Part shown: positions 11,005-22,448 of the stretch, piece after piece
How the letters are laid out: the number at the start of each line of letters is the position of its first letter
How positions within the stretch are numbered: position 1 is the first letter of the stretch
Source of the DNA: Orientallactaga sibirica
Taxonomy: Eukaryota; Chordata; Mammalia; Rodentia; Dipodidae
Reading direction: 5' to 3'
Length of the DNA stretch: 64,000 nt
NCBI GenBank assembly: GCA_036365145.1
Contig: JAEOAD010000040.1
Span: forward strand, 9,444,501-9,508,500
Program-made: the position numbers and the translations under genes
Notes under the pieces: generated by a model
Databases searched by the model: none
What the model was told of the DNA's origin: nothing
What the model saw: only the letters and a program-made list of their open reading frames with translations

Positions 11005-11208
11005 TATTTATTTTATTTGACAGAAAGAGGCAGAGAGAAAAAGAGAGACAGAGAATGGGCACTCCAGGGCTTCTAGCCACTGCAGATGAACTCCAGATGC
11101 ATGAACCCCCTTGTGCATCTGGCTTACCTGGGGCCTGGAGCATCAAACCAGGATCCTTTGGCTTTGCAGGCAAACACCTTAACCGCTAAGCCATCTCTCC
11201 AGCCCCCC
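10941..11208 (-). mobile_element. DIP-like tRNA SINE with TA-expanded tail
   Basis: The reversed tail has turned into a TA microsatellite of about 55 bp (10943-10997), followed by the usual purine tract, body and head. The short duplication 'cctgcttt' is seen on both sides. It was inserted only about 13 bp from the preceding SINE. Confidence 0.88.
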
Positions 11209-11330
11209 CCTGCTTTTGACTATATGCTTAGCCATGGAAGCAATTACAAATATGTTTAACCATTTCAAAAACTCTTGACTATTTCTCAAAGCACCTGTTT
11301 TACTTTACATTTGCAAAGATGGTATGAATA

Positions 11331-11961
11331 TGTTTGTTCTTCATAGATGGGAAAGGCTTATTATCAGTTCAGGTTCAGTATGTGATGTTTGTATAACTGG
11401 ACACTGATCCCTGTCATATCACTGACTAGTCTCATGGGTAGAACTTGAAGATTTATAATTAGCATGCTCAAATATATATCTGTTACCAGGAACACATTTT
11501 CTTTGTAGGTACATTAAAAAAGCATCAAACTACTAGTTACCTGAGGTGAGTAAAAAGGACCTACTGATTCCACAGAACCAAAGAGAATGAACGTGGAGAA
11601 GCAGGCACTGAAGCCACCATTCCCACACTTCTGCAGAGGGCTTCTGGTTCTTTATTTTGCACCAGACCACATCAAACCATTGTTTGTCACATCCTCACCT
11701 CACTCCAATGTTACCTTCCTCACATGGGAACCTCCAGCCATGCCTGAGCTGCCCTCCAACTTCCCATACTTATCTGCTCCCCAGATGCAGGGCTAAGTCC
11801 TGGCGTGATACGGTCAGAGACACAAGGCTCACCAGCTCTGTAGATAGATGCTGCTGCACATGGAGAGGTGCTTCCAGGGTCCTTATGAGAACTTGAAATG
11901 AGGCATGTAAAGGAAGGATTACTTGGAAGTGACCTCCCTTAAAATATATATATATGTCACC
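11331..11961. other. Unique sequence, nothing recognised
   Basis: About 630 bases. Open frames at 11587-11796 and 11657-11896 overlap in different frames, show no domain and are treated as chance. Confidence 0.45.
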
Positions 11962-12180
11962 AGAGCCTGGGAAGATGCCTAAGGAGTTAAAAGCCCTTGC
12001 TTACAGCCTGGTATCCCCACTCAGGTTCAATTCCTCAGTACCCATGTAAAGCCCGATGTCCAATGTCACACATATTTCCTGGAGTTTGTTTGCAGAGGCA
12101 GGAGGATTTGGCATTCCTATTCTCATTCTCAATCTCATTTGCATTCAATCATTCTCTCTCTCACTCTTTAAATGTCAGCA
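11962..12180 (+). mobile_element. DIP-like tRNA SINE, diverged
   Basis: Sense copy with a degraded head ('agcctgggaagatgcctaagg'), B-box region 'aggttcaattcctcagtacccatgtaaagc' and a CT-rich end with little of the AATAAA tail left. Confidence 0.75.
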
Positions 12181-14483
12181 ATAAAGTGACACATAGTTGA
12201 GACTTAGCACATATTTTCCATTTTTAATCATAGCCAATGATGTCTTAAGGAGATTGTGGTATAAAAATAACCAAGTTTTAATATTAGTGAAGAACGGAGC
12301 CAATTGTACCATGAGTCTATGGTGTAAAAGAGCAAAATAAAAAAAAAAAATATTGTTTTAAGATTTGTTTGGGAAGCTGCTATTTCCCAGAGCCTTGTGA
12401 GTTTTGGATTTCAGCTTTTTGCTTTTCTGTGGGAAAGCTCTCTAATCTGATGACTAAAGCATAGCATTTCAGGACAAATATTTGCTATTTTATTATTCAT
12501 GAGAGCAATGTTCATTGTTAATACCTTAAGACTATTCCGGGAAAAAAATCAGTACACACTGCGTTATAAACCCCACAGTCCTGAAGTGATGGATCTTGGA
12601 GTTCTACACTGTTGTGTTTGAAAAGACAAATGGTCAGATGATGTGACACAGGGATTGAAACAAATATTTATTCTTCCTCTCCAGCTACTAAGTTTTTTTT
12701 TTAGACCTAATCTATGGTGGATGAGTGTCTATGTCATCAAACATCTTCATAATCTTTTAAACTTCTCTTGCTTTGGAAGCCTCAAAATGATAATTCAAAC
12801 CTTCCAGCATCCAATAACACATCCTAAATTCTAATGAGAATAGGAGGCGGGACTCCTTTTATCACTTTCTACACAATGACAGCCCAAGGAAGTTGCAATG
12901 ATTTCATTTTGTATGTTCTCATTCACTGATTAGTTATTTGAAAGGCCTATCTAACAAGAGCATCCCTTAATTGATATAACGTTAGGCACTTCCCATAACA
13001 AACAAATAGTTATGGATTTGTTCTTTGTTGTGAGTTATTATAACTATGATCTTCAATTCATTTATAAAGATGAATTAGTATCCACTTGAAAGACCCATTT
13101 TCTTCCCAGTTAAATTGTCTTTTCTGTAAAAAAGAAAAAAAAAAGAAGAGAGAAGAATCAGGTTTTAAGTACAGAATCAAGGGAAATGTTGACCCATCAT
13201 TTTTGTTGAAGTTCCATTTTAATAAACAATAATTTAATAGCCTGTGTAAATAATTCTTTTCTTGTGTCTTTTCCTTTACATACTTCAAGTGAGAAATGGA
13301 TTTTCAATTAACATATGGCAGCTCTCTGATGGAACGTAGCTCGTGCTCAAGGCTGTCCAAGCTCTTTCACAAATTAATTGACCTGACTTGGTGGGTGCAG
13401 TCTAACCCTGGGATCTAACAGGAGAAAGAGCGCAGACAGCCTAAAATAAATTCTGAAGTTGTAGAACATATCGAAGAGTGAATGAGGTCTTCTGAGAGGT
13501 ATATTTAGGGACCGCTCTACATTTTTGTGCCCTCAGCTGGTGACAGAAAGCTTCACTTCAGTCCTTTCATTCTGACTTCGTATATTATAGAAACAGTTTT
13601 GTCTTCTGTTTCAAGCCTCTGGGCAGATGTCAAAGCTGTATTCCCATAAAGTTACTTTAATGAGATCAACATGATTATGTTAAGACTTTTTTGATGACTC
13701 TTGTTTGGACTTACATGAAACATTCAGTAATGAAGGGTTATATAGTGTACAATTTCATTTATGTGACATTCCAGAAAAGAGAAAAGGTTTGGTGAGAGTC
13801 AGCTCTTGCCAGGGGATGCACATGCTGTGATGATGAAGGCAAACCCAAGGAAGTTTTTGGAGGTAATGAAAATATTCTGGGGCCTCGGATATTTCTGGTG
13901 ATTATATGAATCTACAGATGTGTAACAATTCCTTGAACCGAACTCAAAAAAGTCGAAAAGTGATTTGACATTTCATACTAACCCTTAATATTTTTTGTTA
14001 AGTGGTAGAATAATGGTTAAATGTTTTATAGGGAGAGTTGATAATAACATTTCCAGAATTCTCCTTGAGTTCTTCAATCACTAAGTATCTGTTCATTTTA
14101 TTGATGATGAAGGATACTGTGAAATCTTCCTAGCATGTTCCTTAATAGATCAGAAACTGAGAGATCAGTGCAGAGGAGTTGGCATCCTTTCATTATATTT
14201 ACTTGCCAAAATTCTTTAAATGAAAGGAAAATGGGTGTTATTTCGATTACTGATTTCTCGGTATTATAGGAAATGTTATGGTGGGATGTGCGTGTGTTTT
14301 GCCATCCACATTTCATTATTCTCGTCATCTGGAAGATGGAATCATCTTAGGTAGGTATCCTTTGACTAAATTGTATTCTCTTTTGAGTTTAGATTCAATT
14401 TATTCAGTTTTCGATCTTCATATTTGCTAATCTGAATCATAGACATTATAATAGGATAAAATAAATGAGGGCGAACCAGTCTG
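12181..14483. other. 2.3 kb unique AT-rich sequence
   Basis: No SINE, LINE or LTR is recognised here. Short A-rich runs occur at 12338-12350 and 13129-13143. Reading frames at 12643-12834, 13058-13288 and 14098-14328 are short and show no domain. Confidence 0.45.
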
Positions 14484-14600
14484 GTGATATAAAGGCTCTT
14501 ACCTCAGTCCTAGGGAGGTAGTGGTAGGAAGGTCAGGAGTTCTAGGCCAGCCTGCTACAATTATTGTCTCTGTCTCTCTCTCTCATACATATGTGAATAA
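14484..14600 (+). mobile_element. Possible old B1/B4-related relic
   Basis: The stretch 'cctagggaggtagtggtaggaaggtcaggagttctaggccagcctg' resembles the B1 body ('gggaggcagaggcaggaggatc...gttcaaggccagcct'). It is highly diverged, and no tail or duplication is seen. Confidence 0.45.
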
Positions 14601-15445
14601 AATTTACAAATCGTATAAAGTGTCACAGAAAATAAGCCATTGATTGTGAATCTACCAACACTGGCTAAAGTTATTAAAGTATGTAGCTTTTAGTTGCTAA
14701 TTCAATTAGGCATTTCAGTACTTTTTAAATGCCTGCCCACAGAATACACTTAAAACCTCATCTCTTCCTAGAATAGTTTTGAATGACAATTAAATATTTA
14801 TACTGTATTTTATACCGTGCTGAAATGAGACAATTTTTCAGAAATGAATGGCAATGCTAATGTTGTCTGTTTTTATCTCTTATATGCCTTAAAAATCTTC
14901 TATTTATACTAAAAGGTAATGTTTTCCTCCATTATTTAACATTTATCACTTTTCCCCCTGAGATATTCAGGTGGATACAAAACCAAAATGGAAGGTAAAA
15001 GCTGGTTCAGTACAACCATATCTGTGGACGTCAATGAAGCTACTTGAAGAATTTAAACAAGGGAGTAGGAATTTTCTGACCATGTAGGTTATAATACAGA
15101 CTTCAGTGTTTACATTATTGAGGTAAGAGTAGGCTTGGGAGCCAATATTCATATTCTCTCTCTCTCAAAATTGATTAGTTTGCTTGTTATGGAAATTCCA
15201 GCTCACTGGGGTCAGAACCTAGAATATGCTGAGATGAGGTTTCACTGTCCCGTCTCTTGAGTAGTGGGTTATCCACCGGCATTTGTGTTCATGTTGCATG
15301 CTAACATCGGAAAGCACGTGTCTGATAAGTGAATGAAAGGATTCGGTTGGAAGAGGAGGGTGGTTATTCCAGTTAAAGTAGACATATTAGTTCTCTTTTG
15401 GGCTACCCTACTGCACTAAGTATTTATAGTAAATCATTTCAAATG
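14601..15445. other. Unique sequence, nothing recognised
   Basis: About 850 bases of AT-rich DNA. I see no recognisable repeat or credible coding frame. Confidence 0.5.
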
Positions 15446-15471
15446 GTGTGTGTGTGTGTGTGTGTGTGTGT
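15446..15471. repeat. (GT)n microsatellite
   Basis: Uninterrupted GT dinucleotide run of about 13 units. Confidence 0.95.
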
Positions 15472-16120
15472 ATTTTTCAGGTATAGGTTACTCAATATGT
15501 TATATGTTGCAAAGTGTTTCTTTCTTTCTGAAAAATTTTCCCTGCATAGCTAATTGCACTTATACTAATTGCATATATTTGAATTTGTATTTCCACAGCA
15601 TTAGACTACTGAGTGAGCACAGACACTTTTTAAAAAGTGAGTATATGTTGTCCTTATGCTACAAATGTTTGGCTCTGGAGGTTTGCTCTATCCACATAAA
15701 AATCACAAACTGGAAACTGAACAGCTTGGTTAACAGTTGATGGCTTAAGTTCCAGAGGTTGGTAGATTGGATTTCTAAACCCAGTATCTTTGTTGCTTTA
15801 AGCTCTGAGAAACGGAGGCATATGCCTCTAAACTTTCAAAGCCAGAGGTTTATAGTTCAAGGTAGAATCTTGTTGGACAAGGCCACAGGTAGAGCTCTTT
15901 AGCTATGGCTATCAGGATCCTCAGAATTTTGTTCTGTGGTGGTTCTCTTGAATTCTTCTAGCTGCCAGGCATTGTAGCCCTTAGTCTTGGCTGCAGTCAT
16001 CGGCTATGGACAGCTTCTTGTCTATTATAGCTTTATCTGTTCTCTCATTTTACTTAGATTTTTACAGCTTGTGACCTGTTCTCTGTTGAGCCATCAGATC
16101 AGGCCACTAGGTGATGAAGA
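15472..16120. other. Unique sequence upstream of a CCAAT cluster
   Basis: No named repeat. The base composition rises in GC towards the CCAAT cluster. It could be the flank of an unrecognised LTR. Confidence 0.4.
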
Positions 16121-16343
16121 CCAATTGGGAGAAGCCTTTACTTTTATTTTACTGGAAGTCAATTTTACTGTGGCATCACTGGGAGGGTCAGTGCAAAGGG
16201 GAGACTCCTCCGACCAAACCCCGCCCCAATGTATCATTCCACCAATCACAGCTTCCAGTTCCACCAATCACAGCCCTACCCAGAAGACACCAATCACAAG
16301 CCTTGCATTCCCCCAACCTCCGAGGAGCTGTCACTCCTCCAAT
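16121..16343 (+). promoter_or_regulatory. Cluster of CCAAT boxes (candidate NF-Y sites)
   Basis: Six CCAAT pentamers lie in 223 bp on the plus strand, at 16121, 16226, 16242, 16264, 16290 and 16339. Three of them (16242, 16264, 16290) share the context CCAATCACA, close to the NF-Y consensus. The first is the palindrome CCAATTGG. The local sequence is C-rich on this strand. Such arrays occur in promoters and in some LTR U3 regions; which applies here is not settled by the sequence. No TATA box or open frame downstream gives a clear gene. Confidence 0.45.
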
Positions 16344-16911
16344 CCCGAGGAGTGAGAGCTCCACTGTGAGCAGGGCTTGCTAGAGTTCACCGAGGTTTGT
16401 GCAGGCACCTTGTGCAGGCAGGTGCGTGGAGCCGTGGTGATGGGAGCCAGGCTTTCTGGAGCCGGGGATGTGGCTGTAGTGCTGTATGTTCTTCTCAGTT
16501 AGAGTACAGTTCTCTCAGGATAACCATGGAATTATCATCTAGGAGCCAAGTGACCCCCTCCATATTGTTTGGCGTTTTCACAGAGGAAAAACAAAATTAA
16601 AGGTTATTTACAACAAAGACCGAGACAGTAACATTTTAGTTACGCTTAAAGGTGTGGAGCCACTTGCTCGTAGGTCAGGTCTGTTGGGTCTGTCTCCGGT
16701 AGACTTCTAAGATGGCCCTGGAGGTCTTGTCCCCTCGTCTTAAGAAATCAGAGTACCACTGAAGATTAAGAAGTGATCTCGTGATGACATCATCTTACAA
16801 AGCAAAAGGAATTCCCCAATGTAACTAAATCATAACAATAATTCATAATGCCCCAGATGAAACTAAGGTCATTCCTCAGCTGACTTTGAGTAAATCAAAA
16901 GGGAGAATCTT
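16344..16911. other. Moderately GC-rich unique sequence
   Basis: Contains several CpGs (16344-16465) and a local near-repeat 'ttgtgcaggcaccttgtgcaggcagg' at about 16397-16422. No element is recognised. It may belong with the CCAAT cluster. Confidence 0.4.
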
Positions 16912-17143
16912 GGGCAGGGAAGATGGCTTAGCAGTTAAAACACTTGCCTGCAAAGCCAAAGGACCCAGGTTTGATTCCCCAGGACCCATGTAAGCCAGAT
17001 GCACAAAGTGGCACATGTACCTGGAGTTTGTTTGCAGTGGCTGAAGGCCCTGGTGTGCCCTTACACTCTCTCTTTATCTGCCTTCCTCTGACTCTCTCTC
17101 TCTCTCTCTCTCTTTCAAACAAATAAAATAAAATAAAAACTTG
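16912..17143 (+). mobile_element. DIP-like tRNA SINE
   Basis: A good sense example: A box around 'tggcttagcag', B box 'ggtttgattcc', body 'gtttgcagtggctgaaggcc', a CT tract at 17092-17115 and an AATAAA-repeat tail. Confidence 0.93.
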
Positions 17144-18341
17144 GGATCATGATGAACCCCTTAAAAATAAAAAAGGAAGACTCTTCTACTGTCCTTGAAC
17201 CACATAACTACCATGCCATTGACTGCCAATGGGGTGTGTGAGGCTTTCTGTGAAGATGCAGATCAGTACATATGATCATTTTTAAAAGGCAATACTTATG
17301 ATAACAAGTAGTGGTGAAATGGTGCTTATAAAGACTGCTATTTATTCATATTAGCAAGATACTTAGAAAAGAATACTGAAATGCCTGAGCTTCTTGACAC
17401 TTCTATCAGGTAAGGGGTTTCTAGACAGGCTCATGAAATCCCCAGGAACCCTGGTAGATGTTTTTATTTTTTTCAATAGTCATGGATAATTATTTGTGGG
17501 TTTGGGAATTCCCTCAACCTTAAAAAATACAAAAGAAGTTATTGCCTTGGTCAGTACAGTACACAGAGTTTTGTTATCCCGTTCTGATGAACTTCAACAA
17601 TTGATTTTGAAATTGCACGTGGCTCACACTTCAAGTGCTGTGTCCTTCTCCTTGCTTTGTTCATGAGTTAATTGCAGTCATTTTATAAGGAAGTGCTTGA
17701 TTAAGTTTTAAAGCTTCTTTACATGACATAGTGCTGTGGATATTTGTGATGTGGATGGGCACAGAGAGCCAGGGATAAGCCTTAATATTCTGACCATGAA
17801 ATCTTGAGAATAAAATTATTTGATGAAGGTGAAATAAAATAATAAATACACATGAGTCACAAATACAGGCTCTGAAATATATCAGCGGAGAGGGTTATTA
17901 ATTTTGTTTCCCTATTTTATTGGAGGGTGCATATTTTATGAAGTTGTAATATGCCTTCAAATCATTGCTGGAAGTAGTCATCCTTGAATATACCTCCTCT
18001 AAATGTTTTATTCACGATAAATTTACCACCTGTCTCCTCTCAGCTAAGTAACACACCAAGTAATTTAAAGAATGGTATGGCCTTGGTATATGATGTTGTA
18101 TACTTATTTGTTAGAAGTTCAAAATAAATTCCAAGGGGGAACATTAGGAATTTTTGTTGTAGATTTTTATATCCTTCCCAACTTTTCTCTTTCTTCTAAG
18201 ATAAACACTGCATACCTGCTTCTTTACCTTGGCCCCGTCCACACCTAGCTTACCAGATGTCTCACTAGGTGAGGACATTCTTGTTCGACTCCATCAGTTT
18301 TGGCCCAGTGATTTGTGTGGGGCAATGGAATTTGAACAAAA
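17144..18341. other. 1.2 kb unique AT-rich sequence
   Basis: No repeat or credible coding frame recognised. Confidence 0.45.
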
Positions 18342-18353
18342 GAGATTTTCTTT

Positions 18354-18764
18354 AAAAAAAAAAAAAAAAATTACTTTTTAGTCTGGCGTGGTGGCGCATG
18401 CCTTTAATCCCAGCACTCGGGAGGCAGAGGTAGGAGGATCGCCGAGAGTTTAAGGCCACCCTGAGACTACATAGTTGATTCCAGGTCAGCCTGGACTAGA
18501 GTGAAATCCTACCTCGAAAAACCAAAAAAAAAAAAAAAAAAAGACTTACTTTTTTTTATTTATTAGAGACAGAGACAGAAACAGAGGGAGAGAGAGAGAG
18601 ATAGAGAGTAAGAATGGGCACACCAAGGCCTCCAGCCACTGCAAAGCAACTCCAGATGCATGTGCCACCATGTGCATCTGGCTTACGTGGGACCTGGAGA
18701 ATCGAACCTGGATCCTTAGGCTTCGCAGGCAAGCCCTTTAACCGCTAAACCATCTCTCCAGCCT
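18354..18764 (-). mobile_element. DIP-like tRNA SINE containing a nested B1
   Basis: The outer target-site duplication is a perfect 12-mer, gagattttcttt, at 18342-18353 and 18765-18776. The antisense SINE body runs from about 18551 to 18764. A sense B1 was inserted into its reversed tail. A run of about 17 A on the far side (18354-18370) is unexpected for an antisense element and may be a third event or part of an unusual tail. Confidence 0.92.
18379..18542 (+). mobile_element. B1 SINE nested in a DIP-like SINE
   Basis: Sense B1 beginning 'gtctggcgtggtggcgcatgcc' and ending in 'cctcgaaaaacc' plus about 20 A. The short repeat 'ttactttt' is found at 18371-18378 and again just after the A-tail, which fits its own target-site duplication. 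Confidence 0.93.
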
Positions 18765-18829
18765 GAGATTTTCTTTCATTGTCAATAGAGAGTCATTCTA
18801 TGGATTTAATATGATTACTATTTTTGTTT

Positions 18830-18938
18830 TTATTTTCAGTGCATGTGCCTGAGTGCTTATGTGTGTGCACATGTGTGGAGGCCAGAGGACAGCCTTCAAT
18901 GTCTTCCAAAAGCACCATCTACTTCCTTTGAGACAGAC
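18830..18938 (-). mobile_element. B4 SINE, first part
   Basis: Reversed B4 tail and body: 'gtgtgtgcacatgtgtggaggccagaggacagcc', ending at 'tttgagacagac', where an LTR interrupts it. It continues at 19331. Confidence 0.82.
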
Positions 18939-19325
18939 TGTGGTAGTTTGAATATATGTCCCCCAATATATTCAGTGTTTTATTACTTTATAGTTTGCAT
19001 CTGCAATCACCTTGCTAGAGGCAAGGTCACTGGGGGCCAGTCTTAAGGTGTGGTGATGGTTTGAGATTCCATTGTAAAGATATGCAAATGTGCCTAGCAG
19101 GAGTTCCTGAAGTGTGCTGTGTGACCTTTTGGCTGTAGTTTTGCTCTGTGTGCTGTGGTGGCTGGTTGGCTTTTCTCTCTCTTGCCTGGTCCTGTGAAGG
19201 GCAAGCCATTTCTCTTGCCATTATGGAACTTCCCCTGGATCTGTAAGCTTCAATAAATATCCCTTCCTCCATAACTGTGCCTGGTCTGGAAGTTCATCTC
19301 AGCGAACCTGAAGCTGTCTGCTACA
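18939..19325 (+). mobile_element. Solo MaLR LTR nested in a B4
   Basis: A 387-bp LTR with TG...CA ends: it begins TGTGGTAGTTTGAAT and ends CTGCTACA. It carries an AATAAA at 19252-19257 downstream of 'ctggatctgtaagcttc'. A perfect 5-bp duplication, cagac, lies at 18934-18938 and 19326-19330, the length expected for ERVL/MaLR integration. There is no internal retroviral sequence. Confidence 0.93.
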
Positions 19326-19330
19326 CAGAC

Positions 19331-19536
19331 ATTCTGTTTGTTCTGAAGCTCACTAATTAGGGTAGAGCCACGGTCCCGTCAGCTCCAGGGATCTTCCTGT
19401 CTCTACCTCCTTAGTGTTGGGATGACAAGAGTGTGTCGCAACGTCTGGTAGCACGTTACGTGGATACTGGAGCTTGAACTCTGCTTCTAATGTTTGCAAC
19501 ATGAGCACTTTACAGACCAAGCTATCACCCTACCCA
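19331..19536 (-). mobile_element. B4 SINE, second part
   Basis: Continues the interrupted B4: 'gaagctcactaattagggtagagcc', 'agctccagggatcttcctgtctctacctcc' and the reversed ID-like head near 19460-19536. Confidence 0.85.
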
Positions 19537-19553
19537 GCTCCTTAGCTATTTTT

Positions 19554-19717
19554 TTTGGGGGGGGGGTTCATTTTTCAGTTTTTCGAGGTAGGGTCTCACT
19601 CTAGCAGAGGCTAACCTGGAATTCACTATGTAATCTCAGGGTGGCCTCGAACTCATGGTGATCCTCCTACCTTTGCCTCCCGAATGCTGGGATTAAAGGC
19701 GTGCACCACCAGGCCTG
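19554..19717 (-). mobile_element. B1 SINE at the end of a B4
   Basis: Antisense B1 with a perfect 17-bp duplication, gctccttagctattttt, at 19537-19553 and 19718-19734. The reversed tail includes a G-run at about 19557-19567, unusual for a B1 tail. Confidence 0.95.
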
Positions 19718-19734
19718 GCTCCTTAGCTATTTTT

Positions 19735-21174
19735 AATATGCCATGAGAAGGGTATGTCAGAAATAGTCTTGGGGGGTAATGTGCAGCCAGACAGCCACAA
19801 CTGAGCTGCAACTGACCAGTGACCATCGACTGAGTCATGGTCTCTTGTCTTATGAGTGCTTGATGTTTGTTTCCACAACAAAATTGAGTTTAAAAAGAGT
19901 CTACAATTAAATTTTCTTTGAAATGAAAATACAATCACGTGATTTTTATGATTAGCATTTCAATAGTTTTTTTTTTTTTTTAGTTGCCTTTAGAAAACAG
20001 GCCCAAGTCTTATTTTTTTTTTCTGCAAGATTGTGTATATTTGGGGTATGAAGTGGCTCTCCTTTTGTTTTGTTTGCTTTGTTCCTTCATTTTAAAATTC
20101 CTCGAATTTCTCACATGTTCTATTTCTGTCAGAACTTATTTTTTCATGACCCTGCCCAAATAGTCAGTGATCAAATTTTTATGTATTATTTCATACATTT
20201 TTAGTCTTATTTCTTCCTTCACCTTTTTTCTTCATATAACAGAGATTTTGTTGCTTGCACACCATGTTATCGACATAGCTGTTACAGATATGGCACATGC
20301 CAGAAACATAATTAATTCGTGTTGAATTATATAAAAGTTGAAATGAATTATTTTGATGTGTTTTATGTTCTCCAAGAAGCATCATATATTGTCTTCATTG
20401 TTTTGGTGTCATTACAGGGTTACTACTTCTTATAGTTTATTTTCTAAACACAATTTTCTAGGAGAAACATGTTTTTCAATATTATTGGAATATTTATTAA
20501 ATCAAAAGTATAACAGATATTCTGCATATTCTTCTATGCTATTTCTCATGGAGGCAGAATTCATTTTCACTTTACTTAGCGCCTAAGACCTAGTTGAAGG
20601 GTTTCTGTTGCTATAGTAACACTACTTAGATTTTACAGTGGTTTTCTCCATATTTTAAACATTATATTATTTCATTAGAGAAACTTTTAAGAATTTCATG
20701 GCAAATACTATCGTCTGTTCCTCATGGCTCAATGAAACACGATTTCATGTGCTTTCTGCTTGTACTTAAATCTGACTTTTAAATTATACTTATTTTAATG
20801 TAACTCCATTCTCCTTTGTGTTTTGAGCCTTGTGTGTTCCCATTTATAGAGTCAATCTTGATTCCTTCTTAAGTTTATTTTTCTCACTATGTGTTTTTAT
20901 TAAAAATAAAACATTGCCTTAATACAAAAAATGTAGGTTTCATCAATTAAAACCTGTAAAGAAACAAGACCCAGGAAACAGTGGGCTTAGAGTAGAGCTG
21001 CAGAGAATTCTAAGAGGCAAAGCTGGGCCCAGTCCCATTGACCATAGACTGGCCTGCACAAGGCTGGGCACATGGTTTGGAGAGGATCTGGTGCTTAGTA
21101 CGGATCAAGGTGAAGGACTGAGCGTTGCCCTTCTCAGGTGACAGCTACTCATTGTATTAGATGCTGTGTCAGCT
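19735..21174. other. 1.4 kb unique AT-rich sequence
   Basis: Only homopolymer runs of T (19967-19981, 20012-20021) are evident. No element or gene is recognised. Confidence 0.45.
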
Positions 21175-21480
21175 CCCATCTCATTGCTGGTCAAAGCACC
21201 CAATGAAAAGCAGCTGATGGTGAAACACTTTTTTAATTTGGCTCACATTCTCGAGGGGGAAGCTTAATGATGGAATGGAGAGGGATTCCTCACTTTCATC
21301 TATGAAGAGATGTGTTTCAGAACATGCATGGTCTGTTCTGTGGTTGAGAACACGAATGATCCGTTGTGTGGTTGAGAACACGTATGATCTGTTGTGTGGT
21401 TGAGAACATGCATGATCCATTGTGTGGTTGAATGAAGCAGGTCTGAGGGACATTTGAATGCCAGAACTGGTGTTGAATGC
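21175..21480 (-). mobile_element. MaLR-type LTR fragment, antisense
   Basis: 'ctcattgctggtcaaagcacccaatgaaaagcagctgatgg' and 'tcgagggggaagcttaatgatgg' match the reversed 3' half of a rodent MaLR LTR. The rest is taken up by a tandem 28-bp repeat, so the LTR's upstream boundary is unclear. Confidence 0.65.
21322..21433. repeat. 28-bp minisatellite, four units
   Basis: Four consecutive units of exactly 28 bp start at 21322, 21350, 21378 and 21406. Each has the pattern ACAyGNATGRTCYrTT-tGTGGTTGA-GA with a few substitutions and no indel. The units share the block 'gtggttga' and have no spacers. Confidence 0.95.
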
Positions 21481-22448
21481 TGACATTATGTCTCTTAGAG
21501 ACATCATCAAACATATTTAGAAAAAGTTTGACAAAACTGCCCTGGTTTTTGACATGTATTTTAATGTTTATTAGAATATCCTATTACTCTGTCACTTTGA
21601 TAGTTTGAACAAATTCAGGAAATGGTAACTATAATTTGCTAATTAAATTCCAAATGCTTAAATGTTGTCACCATTTTGGCTTTTAAAAAAATTCAAGTGT
21701 CGAAGAGTTTCAGGCACCTCTCCTAAGCTACCAAAAATGTCATGAATCTGTAATCAAATGCCTTTGAATGCAGAGATAAAAGGCATTTATTGATAGTTGA
21801 TATCAAGAAAATTTTGTATACAGAAGATCTAAATGAGGTCAGGAGAACAGGTAAAGATTGCTAAGCACTAACTTTCGGGTGCGGTAGTCTGTTATAGGCT
21901 ATCTTATTTAATTGATTCATTGACTACATTGCTTTGAAACTAATCTCTTAAAATTCTTTCAGTGGTAGGCAACAGTTACATCAAAGTGACTCAAGGATGT
22001 CCTTAAGAGGAGAGAAAACACAGAGTGACTGTTTCCAGAGTTCCTCAGAATTCTTTATTGAAATGCTCTGCTCTACACTCAAATTTTGTGAGTACTTTTG
22101 TGTGGCTGGATGAAGACAAAACTAACCCCGGGAAAAGATTAGATGTCGTTACCCATTTATACCAGGTATATTTCCTTGATGCTCATGTGTAACTTCCATT
22201 AGCGTTAATGAGCGCTGCATTCAGGCATGGGGTAGAGAATAGATCCATTATGTCTAAAGGGCAGTTTCCTTTTTAATACATTGCTCAAGGTTTATTACAT
22301 GTTTCCCTTTTGTTTACAGTTCAGTGTCTCACCTCTTTATTTATAGAAATGGTGGAACCTGGGTAGAGATGCTCTGTGGGAAGTTTCGTCAGAGGCATGT
22401 TTAGGCCATAAATTTATGAGTCTAGTATCATTCGAAATCTCAATTCAT
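21481..22448. other. Unique sequence, nothing recognised
   Basis: About 970 bases, AT-rich, without a recognisable repeat or credible gene. Confidence 0.45.

Larger units (their letters stand above)
10150..11330 (-). mobile_element. Old LINE-1 3' part, antisense, split by three SINEs
   Basis: The plus strand has 'ggaatataattcacatagtatgcaatccacccatttaacgtgtag', the reversed 3' UTR signature of old mammalian L1s (L1M group). More of it follows between the SINEs ('ctatggacaaataatattcc', 'actatgtcacatagtgctactatgaac') and to about 11330. SINEs occupy 10413-10501, 10672-10927 and 10941-11208. It is strongly diverged. Confidence 0.65.

Noticed and set aside
16912..17000. tRNA gene, suggested by A- and B-box motifs.
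   Set aside because: The motifs belong to the head of a tRNA-derived SINE repeated about 35 times. No cloverleaf with a proper acceptor stem was seen.
21322..21433. CRISPR-like regular repeat of 28 bp.
   Set aside because: The units are directly tandem with no spacers, and the context is a rodent LTR. It is a minisatellite.
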